The notes under the pieces: model-generated
Told to the model about the DNA's origin: nothing
Database searches by the model: none
The model's input: the letters and a program-made list of their open reading frames with translations, nothing else
Assembly: GCA_963697355.1 (NCBI GenBank)
Contig: CAVONV010000027.1
Span: forward strand, 1 to 16,806
Source of the DNA: CAVONV01 sp963697355
GTDB lineage: Bacteria; Acidobacteriota; Vicinamibacteria; Marinacidobacterales; DATDRI01
Length of the DNA: 16,806 nt
Reading direction: 5' to 3'
Position numbers and translations under genes: made by a program
In this document: in pieces, positions 6,664 to 14,142 of the stretch
How the letters are laid out: every line of letters starts with the position of its first letter
Position numbering within the stretch: the first letter of the stretch is position 1

Positions 6664-8103
6664 CTAAAACACCCATCTCACGCCGAATCGGAGCACGCGA
6701 GGCGCCAGGATATTCAAGACCCGGTCGCCGTTACTGAGATTCTGTCGGGACTCGCGGGCGAGAACCGTTGCCGCATTGAACAGATTGAAGATGTCCGCCA
6801 TTCCACTCAAGCGAGTGCCCTTGACGTCGAAGGTCTTCTCCAAACGTAGATCGGCAATCCAGAAGTCGTCGTAGCGATCCACGCCAAACGGATTCAAACA
6901 CACATAGGCACGTCCGATCCCACCGCGCCTAGGTGGTGTATAGAAGTTGCGAGGTACGACATAGCCTTGATGGCCGTTCAGCTTTCCGGAGAGATTGACG
7001 CCGGCGGGAAGCTCGACCATGCCGTCGAGCTTCACGATCCAGCGGGCGTTCAACCCCGACTGCGGCCCTCCTGCCGTCATGATGAGCTGACCGTCCCGGA
7101 TGTCGGCGCAGGTCGGGTCGAAAACCGCGGCCTCGCTTTCCAGATATTCTCGATGGTCGGTAAACGTGAGACCGAAACCCAACATCCAGCGGTGGGAGAG
7201 CCGCTTTCGGCCCGACACCTCGACGGCTTGGTATCGCTGATGGTAATCGGGCCAATTGGTCAAATACTCGCTGGCCGGTCGAGGAAAGGGAAGTTCGTAA
7301 TAGGTCAATGGCTGTCCTTCGAATTCGATGTCGACCGGCACGAAATCGCTGGCGCTGACCCCCACATAGGGGACCTTCACTCCGCCTGCAAATGCATCTC
7401 TCCAAATCCAGTTCGAGGCGTACCGATAGATGTAGCTTGCTCCCACCGCGAAATTGGGGATGAGCTCACGCTCGACACCTACGATGAGCTCATCGGTGGC
7501 AGGTGCGGTGTAATCGGGATCGACCACGTTGGGCGATACAAGGGAGCTCGGGTTGTCGGGATCGAAGTTATCCAAATAGAGGATGGTGCTCGTATCGACC
7601 TCGTTGGCTTGAACAAACTGATCCCCATTCAAGTCGGTCCACGGAACGTCCAGCTCCGAGTAGTTTGCGGCGTTGACGGAGGTGATGTCTTCGGACCGGC
7701 GGCGCGAGTAGTAGCGGGAGTAACCGGCACGGAGGAGGGTCTTCGCATCCCCCGTAAGATCGTAGGTGAATCCCAAGCGAGGGGACAGGTTCTTCCAGGT
7801 GTTCAAGGGCTCGGTTCCGGAAAAGTCCACCGCGGGCATGACGTCGGGGATCGCCATGTTGGCGGGAATTTGGGACGGATTGTTTGTGCCGGCTTGGTAG
7901 TCGAAGCGAAGCCCCAGCTTGAGACTCCATCGATCGCGCGTGAAGATGTCTTGGAAGTGCACCGCCGCGTTGGTGATCTCGTACGAAATATTGGCGGGAC
8001 GGAGGAACCATGCTTCCCTCGCCTGACCCAATCGGAACACGGCGACGGCGTGACCGCCGTCCTCGCCTGCTGGCACGAACAAATGGGTGGAGCGATTGTC
8101 CAT
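6664..8103 (-). pseudogene. TonB-dependent receptor, barrel portion only (5'-truncated)
   Basis: 479 codons without any frame break. From GGHAVAVFRLGQAREAWF onward the protein aligns with residues of TonB-3 (there GGDAVAVFGQGQAREAWF) all the way to the C-terminus GVRWVF, whose final Phe is the usual barrel-insertion signal. Signal peptide, regulatory-like domain, plug and the first barrel strands are absent. Homology to TonB-3 stops abruptly at about 8061; the first 14 codons from ATG 8103 are unrelated. Without a signal sequence the product should not reach the outer membrane, so it is called a truncated gene. However, the shared motif stands 30 bases before the ATG, just as before TonB-1, so the fragment may still be transcribed. 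An internal deletion that joined the promoter to mid-barrel is the simplest explanation. Confidence 0.8.
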
Positions 8104-8119
8104 AAGCAGTGACTTATCG

Positions 8120-8157
8120 TCTACATATTAATGACCCAAAAATGAGAATTTGTTACG
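8120..8157 (-). promoter_or_regulatory. Shared intergenic motif, copy C, upstream of the truncated TonB gene
   Basis: TCTACATATTAAT precedes the core GACCCAAAAATGAGAATT then TGTTA (8133-8155). It matches copy A across both the core and the TCTACA flank, better than copy B does, and both A and C precede TonB genes. GTC on the minus strand lies 30 bases before ATG 8103. Confidence 0.5.
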
Positions 8158-8218
8158 TCGACACGGTTCAAATTTCCGCCTATCTCAATGGAGAGCTCGC
8201 CGCGCTCTACACACCCCC

Positions 8219-9529
8219 TTAGGCCAACGGCAAGCGGGCGCAAAACTCCGGTCCTACCCAACGCACGGTGGTTTCACCGATGCGTTGCTCGGCCGCGAGA
8301 CTCAAGTTGACGACATAGAAAACCTTAGGGTTATAGGCCTCGATGAAGCTGTGGGAAGAGCGAGACAGATTGGGGCGCTTCATCTCCGCGGCTTTAACCT
8401 CGATCCCGGTGGCTCCGTCACCCGTCTCTATTACGAAATCGATCTCCGCTTTGGATCGTGTGCGCCAGAATCGGAGCGATTCCGATGGAGTGATCCGCAA
8501 TACATGCTTAGCCAGTTCGGCCGCCACCCAATTCTCGAAGAGCGGTCCTCGATTCGGATGCTCATCGAAAGGAACGAACTGTCCTCCTACCGCGTTCAAA
8601 ATGCCTGTATCACGGAAGTAAAGTTTGGGCCGTTTCGATATTTCTGCTCGTTTACCACCGATGAACGGCGGCACAATCTGAACGATGTGACTCTCTTCGA
8701 GAATGGAGAGGTAGTTGCCGATAGCGGTGCGCGAAACGCCGCATACCGCCGCCCATTCCGAAACGTTGCTGAGATTCCCAATTTGTGTGGCGAGGAGCTT
8801 CAACAATCGTCGGAACGCATCGACATTGTCAATCCTGAATAGGTCCGATGCGTCACGAATGACGAAGGCTTCGATCAGCTCGTAAAGCACGTCCTCTGAA
8901 CGAGACGAAAGCCAAGCCTCCGGATACCCTCCGAAAACGACTTGGCGATTCGCACGATTTCTGAGCTCATCGACAGCGAGAAGAGGGGGCAACTCGCCCA
9001 AATCCTGCGAAACCTCCTCGAGACTGAAAGGGTGCATCACCGCGCGCACCGCTCTTCCGGCGAGTGACTCTCGCGTCCTAGCTCTCAAGTGGAAAGATGA
9101 GGAGCCTGTAACAAAAAGTGGGCTTTCGAGTCCCCCATCCACGAGCCCCTTGACGAGTAGTCCCGCATCGTCCAAATGCTGCGCCTCTTCAATGAGCACC
9201 GGTAGATCACCGGGCCAGAGATTCCTCAGATCGTCGAGCATGAGAGCAGGCGACCTACACCAGCTTTGGATGAGGCGTTCCTCGGCGTTGATGAAAAGCG
9301 GAGGCGTGTCCCGTTTAGCGAACCAGTTCCAGAGAAAAGAGGACTTACCAGCCTGACGGGCCCCGACAACGAGATGGGCTTTGCCGGGATAGGGCCAATC
9401 GGCTGCGCCCGGCGCGATACGCGGAACGAACGGATCGGGGATGTGATGCTTGGCCGCCTTCGGAAAGGCCCCCCTGTCAGCCAGCCAAGGATTCGATGCC
9501 CGAAGTACCCTCAATACATCTGCATTCAT
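8219..9529 (-). CDS. AAA_14 / DUF4143 family ATPase
   Basis: 436 residues, intact. The N-terminal P-loop domain has Walker A GARQAGKSS (56-64), Walker B-like VLIEEAQHL (111-119; most relatives have Asp-Glu, here Glu-Glu), sensor LFVTGSSS (138-145), RESLAGRAV (153-161) and GGYPE (200-204). A winged-helix-like stretch NVSEWAAVCGVSRTAIGNYL (255-274) follows. The DUF4143 C-terminal part has EIDFVIE and GIEVKA (Asp 364, Glu 377, Lys 379), a PD-(D/E)xK-like nuclease signature. Cellular roles in this family are mostly unknown; many are mobile or defence-associated. The start at ATG 9529 has no Shine-Dalgarno and lies only 102 bp after the kinase 2 stop, behind an AT-rich leader unlike the rest of the window. 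It separates kinase 2 from the motif-C/TonB fragment and looks inserted. Confidence 0.85.
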   Translation of the reverse strand: MNADVLRVLRASNPWLADRGAFPKAAKHHIPDPFVPRIAPGAADWPYPGKAHLVVGARQAGKSSFLWNWFAKRDTPPLFINAEERLIQSWCRSPALMLDDLRNLWPGDLPVLIEEAQHLDDAGLLVKGLVDGGLESPLFVTGSSSFHLRARTRESLAGRAVRAVMHPFSLEEVSQDLGELPPLLAVDELRNRANRQVVFGGYPEAWLSSRSEDVLYELIEAFVIRDASDLFRIDNVDAFRRLLKLLATQIGNLSNVSEWAAVCGVSRTAIGNYLSILEESHIVQIVPPFIGGKRAEISKRPKLYFRDTGILNAVGGQFVPFDEHPNRGPLFENWVAAELAKHVLRITPSESLRFWRTRSKAEIDFVIETGDGATGIEVKAAEMKRPNLSRSSHSFIEAYNPKVFYVVNLSLAAEQRIGETTVRWVGPEFCARLPLA

Positions 9530-9600
9530 AAAATACTTTTAGCAGTGTTTAATAAATTTATCAAGTGCATTTAGGTAGATTAACTGCTATTGGCATTCTA
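9530..9600 (-). promoter_or_regulatory. AT-rich promoter region of the AAA_14 gene with inverted repeats
   Basis: Read on the minus strand, TTGATA, 17 bases, TAAAAG could be -35 and -10 boxes. The start point would then fall almost on ATG 9529, implying a leaderless message, consistent with the lack of a ribosome site. The palindrome ATAAATTTAT (9552-9561) and the perfect inverted pair TAGCAGT (9540-9546) / ACTGCTA (9583-9589) are possible operator elements. Confidence 0.35.
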
Positions 9601-9631
9601 GGTGTCGCCAGAATGGTCTGATTGCGGTCCA

Positions 9632-9862
9632 TCACCACTCCGGTACCTTCTCCCAACCTGGAAAGGGCCCTATATCGATCCTGTAACCGGTGGAGGATTC
9701 TTCGTCTGGGACAGCCCGGAGGTTCGTCAGAGCACGTAGGCGCGCGAGAAAGTCCTCATAAGGGAGAGTGTGGAAAGGCGGCTGGTCCATATCCGGCATC
9801 GGCCAGATGCGGACGGTATGGTCGGCGCCCCCAGAGACGATGCAATCCCCTTTCGGAGACAC
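9632..9862 (-). CDS. Kinase 2, C-terminal blade and conserved tail
   Basis: The last WD40 blade (VSPKGDCIVSGGADHTVRIW, beginning slightly upstream in this frame) is followed by HTLPYEDFLARLRALTN and a tail ending PFPGWEKVPEW, matching paralogue 1. It joins the upstream frame reading FDPSGRFVITGDRDGVIRV through a shift near 9900. Confidence 0.6.
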   Translation of the reverse strand: MSPKGDCIVSGGADHTVRIWPMPDMDQPPFHTLPYEDFLARLRALTNLRAVPDEESSTGYRIDIGPFPGWEKVPEW

Positions 9863-10018
9863 TTTGAGCTGAGTGACAAATTTGTCGTGTCCGGAGTAGA
9901 AGATGAGGCTCCTCCCCGGTTATCGGGCCCACTCGAATGACACCATCCCTGTCTCCAGTGATGACGAAACGGCCACTTGGATCGAAGACTACTCCCCGAA
10001 CAAGGTTTCCATGCGACG

Positions 10019-11797
10019 CTAGTTCCCGTGAGATCCATCTTCGAGATCATAAATAGCCGCTTTACCGTCGACAGCAGCAACTAGGGTGCGTCCATCTGGG
10101 GCCATGTCGAAAATTCGTGCAGATTTCTCAAGGAGAAGTTGGCTTGTTCCCTCGTCTATGTTCCACAAACGCAGGTCACCGCTTCCGGTGGCGGTCAGAA
10201 GATGCCCTTCGGGCGTGAACTTGAGAACTACAATTCGTTGTTGATGGCCGGCGTCAAGAACCTTGCTCTCACCTGTGTCGAGGTTCCGTACACCAATTCT
10301 GCTGTCTGGTCGATTTGCCACGTTGGCAATGAGTTTCCCGCGCGGTCCAACAGCAACCTTATGAGCGGGCACCTCGAATCCGCCGAGCTCTCTCGCCGAT
10401 CCATCGTTTAACGAAATGATGGATGCATTTAGTGCACCCGCCACGATAATGAAGTGTCCCTCAGGATCTGCGTCCAGTCCCCCTAAACGCTCACTTTCAA
10501 ACAACACACGCCGACGCACGCCGGCTTCTGGAGAAAGTGGCCATTGGATGAGACTTCCGCCAAGCGAGGAAGATGCGATCCAACTACCATCTTGGGCAAT
10601 GACGAGTCCATCTATCCGTCCTCTGTGCCCACGGAGTATTTTTGGATAGCGCCGGGCTAGAGGATAGATAACCGCTCCGTAGCGCCCGGATGCCGCCCAG
10701 TTACCGTCAGGATGGAATTCACCACTCGCGATCCAACCTCCCGGTTGCCGGTGAAGAAGAAGAGGATCGGCATCGGGTGGTCCGGTTAAATCCCATATCG
10801 CGGCAACCCCAGTGCGATTAATCTGAGTTAGGAGTTTCGAACCCGTTCGATCGAAGCGCACACGAACGAGACTCTCATCGCCGGTTTCGATAATTCTAAG
10901 TGGAGCCCCCCTGTCATGTGTTCGGGCCCATAGTCGGATTTCTCCGAGAACGTCCACCGACGCAAGTCGGTCACCCTCAGGGTCGAAAGTCACGCTCCAA
11001 ATCGGGTTATCGTGCCCGCCTATTTGTACCCGTTCACCCTTTTCCAGATTGTTGAGAGGAACAACGTAGACCGACTTGTCATCGGCGTAGGCGAACAATG
11101 TCCCCGAAGCATCGACATCATAGCCGAAGGCATGTGGTCGGCCTCTAATCTTCAGAACAGGTATCCGGCCAAGGGGCAACAGTTTGTCCCAAGAATCTGA
11201 AATTGAATATAGAAAAACCCAATCATCAGTTCGCGTGAGCACAATCATTCGGCCGTCGGTCGTCGTGAAGTAAGCCTGTACTAGTTCGTTTGGATTCCTC
11301 CGCTTGATGCGATTCAAATGGCGCCCCCCCGGGACCGACCAAACGTCGATGTCTTTCTCCAGTCTCATTCCCGCGGACACCAGGAAATCAGACTGCGGAC
11401 TAAAATGGAGGAGCTCACCTTTACTCTTGATCACGAGAGGATCTCCACCAGTAAGGGAGAAAACCTTGGCTTGACCGTTGTCGGCATTGGAAGCCGCGAA
11501 CCACTTGCCGTCGTCACTGAAATCCAACGCCAAAAATCTCTCATCACTTATCCAAAGCTCAGTCGGTCCCTTCCAAAGGGCTTCAAGTGCAAATCGACGT
11601 ACTTCGGGATCGTCGTTGAGCTCCAGACTGGCAATGGCGTAAGCGATAGCTGCAGATGGGCGTCCCCCCAGTTCAAGCTGCCCGAGAGCACGAAGCTTCG
11701 AAGTCGGCGCGACGGGTTTCGGCAACCGCTTGCTGCCAGAGTGAACCCACAACCCCCACGACTCCAAGCAAAACAACAAACGCTGCCGTAGCTGCAA
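10019..11797 (-). CDS. Kinase 2, uninterrupted WD40 segment
   Basis: 592 codons without a break. The first 30 or so (before SKLRALGQLELGG) are out of frame; the true frame there gives a TM helix FVVLLGVVGVVGSLW and AETRRADFEASK. Then SAAIAYAIASLEL matches paralogue 1, followed by many WD40 strands: FSDDGKWFAASNADNG, IDVWSVPGG, FDPEGDRLASVDVLGEIRLW, FHPDGNWAASGRYG, IAQDGSWIASSSLGGSLIQW and FTPEGHLLTATGSGDLRLW. The blades align poorly with those of paralogue 1, so the sensor part has diverged faster than the kinase. The segment ends at LEDGSHGN by a shift; the correct continuation is SRELASHGNLVRGVVFDPSG. Confidence 0.8.
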   Translation of the reverse strand: MQLRQRLLFCLESWGLWVHSGSKRLPKPVAPTSKLRALGQLELGGRPSAAIAYAIASLELNDDPEVRRFALEALWKGPTELWISDERFLALDFSDDGKWFAASNADNGQAKVFSLTGGDPLVIKSKGELLHFSPQSDFLVSAGMRLEKDIDVWSVPGGRHLNRIKRRNPNELVQAYFTTTDGRMIVLTRTDDWVFLYSISDSWDKLLPLGRIPVLKIRGRPHAFGYDVDASGTLFAYADDKSVYVVPLNNLEKGERVQIGGHDNPIWSVTFDPEGDRLASVDVLGEIRLWARTHDRGAPLRIIETGDESLVRVRFDRTGSKLLTQINRTGVAAIWDLTGPPDADPLLLHRQPGGWIASGEFHPDGNWAASGRYGAVIYPLARRYPKILRGHRGRIDGLVIAQDGSWIASSSLGGSLIQWPLSPEAGVRRRVLFESERLGGLDADPEGHFIIVAGALNASIISLNDGSARELGGFEVPAHKVAVGPRGKLIANVANRPDSRIGVRNLDTGESKVLDAGHQQRIVVLKFTPEGHLLTATGSGDLRLWNIDEGTSQLLLEKSARIFDMAPDGRTLVAAVDGKAAIYDLEDGSHGN

Positions 11798-12242
11798 GAC
11801 GTCGTCGTCGCCTTCTCCGTTCTGCGTGCCGGATCATCGCCCCGGAAAAAGCTTCTTCGAGTCGTTGTTAGTCCACCGGGGTAGCGTTCTCGCCACACTT
11901 TGAACTCGTTGAACGAAGTCCCCGTCCATAGGAGGTCCGCCGGTTGGCCTCGCTCCTGCCAAAGCTGTGCCGCTTGGCGAAGCTGTCGCGAAGCTGCGCG
12001 CTATCGGCATCCTGGGTCTGCCAGCGGACTAACCGCGGCCAAGCGGATAGGAGCGACTCATGAATGATCTCCACACGGCGTGAGCTCGCTTTTCCTTCCT
12101 CTTCGGCAGCGACCTCGAATGACGTCAACAGTCGTGCGTCAATGAGCTCGCGCAGGACCTCTCTGCTGCGTTTTTGTTGTCGAATACCGAAAGCAGTTCC
12201 TCGATGTCTCGAGCAGCACGGGTCCCTTGGGCGGTGACGAGA

Positions 12243-12638
12243 TTACGAAAGATCTCGCACGATGGGGACGTGGTCGTTGCCGATTTTCTCCAGCGTCGCT
12301 TCAGCGTGCTTCGCCAATGCCCCACCGACACCGCCAATGCGATGGATGCGCTTCTCGTGTGAGAAGCCCGCGTTCTCGGTCACGGTGTTCCCAGAGCTGC
12401 GCGGCTGCAAAAGCCAAAAGCGGCAATGCTCCCCGTTCACCTCGGCGACCATCTCTTCGACGAGCTTTTCCTCTTCGAAACGATAGCCGCATTTAAGGGC
12501 AGGCTGAACCAAGGCGCGACGCAGAGCCGCACCGACAGGCGGTCCCAGTGGGGTGAGCTCTGAGAGTATTGGCGCGAGTGCGCGATGTAAATGACAGTGA
12601 AAAAGGAAATCATCGCGCATGGCTATCAGTACACGCAC
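12243..12638 (-). CDS. Kinase 2, STAND ATPase segment b
   Basis: Begins MRVLIAMRDDFLFHC (sensor region of the STAND domain) and LGPPVGAALRRALVQPALK, matching paralogue 1. The middle of this frame (about 12,435-12,345) is out of register; the true reading there is GALPLLAFAAAQLWEHRDR in another frame. It returns to register at GGALAKHAEATLEKIGND before breaking again at about 12,253. Confidence 0.5.
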   Translation of the reverse strand: MRVLIAMRDDFLFHCHLHRALAPILSELTPLGPPVGAALRRALVQPALKCGYRFEEEKLVEEMVAEVNGEHCRFWLLQPRSSGNTVTENAGFSHEKRIHRIGGVGGALAKHAEATLEKIGNDHVPIVRDLS

Positions 12639-12691
12639 ATCGGCTTCGGGTGGTAAGACTGCCCAGGAGCTCAGTAAAGCTGATTGGGACC

Positions 12692-13021
12692 TCAGGGTGG
12701 ATTCAGTGTGAAGAGCTCTTCGAACTGATCAACGATCACCAAGACCTCGGTGTGCCGCTGTTTCCAGCGCTTGAAGATCGATTGGGCAACATCGATCTTC
12801 TCGATGCTAAGAAGCTCCTCAATCACTTCCATATCGCCGGAAAACTCTGGCAAGAGCGCACGCGCCAGATTCTGGAACGGCGTTGTTCCCGGCTGACAGG
12901 TCACGTCGCGCCATCCATCTGGCATGACCGGCAAAAGTCCAGCCCGAAGGAAGGAGCTTTTCCCCGCCCCCGAAGGCCCGATGAGTCCTAACAGATGCGG
13001 CCGGCGGAGCTTCTTCCACAT
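12692..13021 (-). CDS. Kinase 2, STAND ATPase segment a (Walker A and B)
   Basis: MWKKLRRPHLLGLIGPSGAG and KSSFLRAGLLPVMPDGW give the Walker A region; VLVIVDQFEELFTL gives Walker B. The frame continues upstream without a stop into the conserved tract. It ends by a one-base insertion in a GGG run near 12,695. Confidence 0.6.
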   Translation of the reverse strand: MWKKLRRPHLLGLIGPSGAGKSSFLRAGLLPVMPDGWRDVTCQPGTTPFQNLARALLPEFSGDMEVIEELLSIEKIDVAQSIFKRWKQRHTEVLVIVDQFEELFTLNPP

Positions 13022-13177
13022 CGCCTCGACTTCGAGCTCTCGACCAAAGAAATATTCCGTGTCCTCTTCCGCAAACGATGCAAGACCCGGATAGGGTCGT
13101 ACGTCCTCGGCACCATCGACCTGAAGCGTAACTTCCTCTAGAGCCCAGCTAGCGCCGCCGCGCTGGGATAACGTTGG
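13008..13177. repeat. Near-identical tract shared with 3758-3928 (copy 2)
   Basis: Partner of the tract in kinase 1: four substitutions and one missing G across 170 bp, against clearly lower similarity on both sides. The missing G is one of this gene's frameshifts, so it arose after, or was not repaired by, the event that homogenised the tract. Confidence 0.7.
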
Positions 13178-13491
13178 TCGGCGAACCTCGCCACAGCTTT
13201 TGCCAGAACCGCTGCCCAGGGAGTATCTGGAAGCTCCGGTGGCTCAAGATGAATTCCATGCCAGATCGCTTCTCGTGTGGTGGGCGTTTTGATGCCATTC
13301 GGTGCAATCATCTCCGCCAGCACCACGCCGGCTGAAAAGACATCGGCCCGCGCGTTGACTTCTTCTCCCCTCGCTTGCTCTGGTGACATGTAGGCCGGAG
13401 TTCCAGAGACCGTACCTGTCTTTCGATCCGCCAGGCCCTTTGCAATGCCAAAGTCCATCACGACGACACGACCCGAGCGCGTGATCATCAC
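13138..13491 (-). CDS. Kinase 2, kinase C-lobe segment
   Basis: MITRSGRVVVMDFGIAK, TVSGTPAYMSPEQARG and ADVFSAGVVLAEMIAP are the DFG, activation and APE/helix F elements. Only about 11 of 115 residues differ from paralogue 1. It ends at ALAGL because one G is missing near 13,147. Confidence 0.6.
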   Translation of the reverse strand: MMITRSGRVVVMDFGIAKGLADRKTGTVSGTPAYMSPEQARGEEVNARADVFSAGVVLAEMIAPNGIKTPTTREAIWHGIHLEPPELPDTPWAAVLAKAVARFADQRYPSAAALAGL

Positions 13492-13677
13492 GTTCTCAGG
13501 CTTGAGGTCACGGTGGACGAGCCCGGCTTTGTGGATCGCCGCCTCGAATCCTGCCGGAAAAATTGCGCGGCGATCTCTCGGGCTTCTTGGATTTCCAGCG
13601 GCCCCCGAGATTGGAGTATCTGAATGAGTGTCGTGCCGTCGATATACTCCATTGACACGAGCTCTTGGCCGTCAAGC

Positions 13678-14091
13678 TCAACCAGAGATCGAAAAAGATC
13701 GATACACATCGGGCGACATGACTTCGCGAGCCGTTCGGACTTCTTGACGTAGAGCTTGGAGCGCGCGTTCCTTCTCCAATAGCTCGGCTCGAAGTGTCTT
13801 GAGCGCCACATCGACGCGAAGCTTCAAATCGTAAGCACGCCACACCTCGCCCATGCCGCCTCTGCCGAGAAGAGAGCGGATCTGAAACCGACTGCCTAGA
13901 ACCTGGCCGGACGAGAACGTTTGACCGGGAAACTGGCGAGTAGGAAGGGCTTCAGGATCGTCTCCCAGCTCGCCTTCAACGGGAGACTGCTCAAGAGCAA
14001 GCTGAAGGGAGCAGCGGGGGCAAAGCTCTGGCGCCCAAGGCTCCTGGGAAAGCCTCGTTCCACAATCGATACAATGAGGTACCTTGGACAT
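13678..14091 (-). CDS. Kinase 2, N-terminal segment: zinc ribbon and kinase N-lobe
   Basis: HCIDCGTRLSQEPWAPE and LCPRCSLQ form the ribbon; LLGRGGMGEVWRAYDLKL is an intact glycine-rich loop and VALKTL gives the catalytic Lys 98. This copy shows what the broken loop of kinase 1 should read. It runs out of frame after MSPDVYR because of about four extra bases around a T-run near 13,690-13,705. Confidence 0.7.
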   Translation of the reverse strand: MSKVPHCIDCGTRLSQEPWAPELCPRCSLQLALEQSPVEGELGDDPEALPTRQFPGQTFSSGQVLGSRFQIRSLLGRGGMGEVWRAYDLKLRVDVALKTLRAELLEKERALQALRQEVRTAREVMSPDVYRSFSISG

Positions 14092-14142
14092 TGCTGCCGC
14101 TTCGTATCGCAGTAAAGGCCTACAAGATCGAAACCAGTCGTT

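Larger units (their letters stand above)
9632..14091 (-). pseudogene. Ser/Thr kinase - nSTAND ATPase - TM - WD40 repeat protein 2 (many frameshifts)
   Basis: Paralogue of the kinase at 337-4834 with the same order: zinc ribbon (CIDCG and CPRCS), kinase, STAND ATPase, membrane helix, WD40 repeats, and tail ending PFPGWEKVPEW. Compared with paralogue 1, the reading frame changes at about 13,700, 13,560, 13,147 (one G missing), 12,695, 12,657, 12,435, 12,345, 12,253, 12,165, 11,987, 11,865, 11,697, 10,030 and 9,900. Small insertions dominate but deletions also occur. The WD40 stretch 10,019-11,797 is free of breaks. I saw no nonsense codons in the restored frames. It starts 51 bp after the TonB-3 stop, so the two form a likely operon; the start ATG (14091) has only a weak ribosome site. 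It is called a pseudogene as it stands, with sequencing error as a real alternative. Confidence 0.8.

Noticed and set aside
6967..8112. 381-codon open frame on the plus strand, opposite the truncated TonB gene
   Set aside because: It mirrors the receptor frame; a similar antisense frame lies opposite the same part of TonB-3 (14449-15396). This follows from codon composition of the barrel. No domain is recognisable in it and the minus-strand protein is clearly genuine.
8150..8842. 230-codon plus-strand frame opposite the AAA_14 gene
   Set aside because: The opposite strand encodes a complete AAA_14/DUF4143 protein with all motifs; the plus-strand translation has no family features.
9540..9589. 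Inverted pair TAGCAGT/ACTGCTA as ends of an insertion element
   Set aside because: Only 43 bp lie between the outer edges and the pair, no transposase is present and no target duplication is visible; a regulatory or chance palindrome is more likely.
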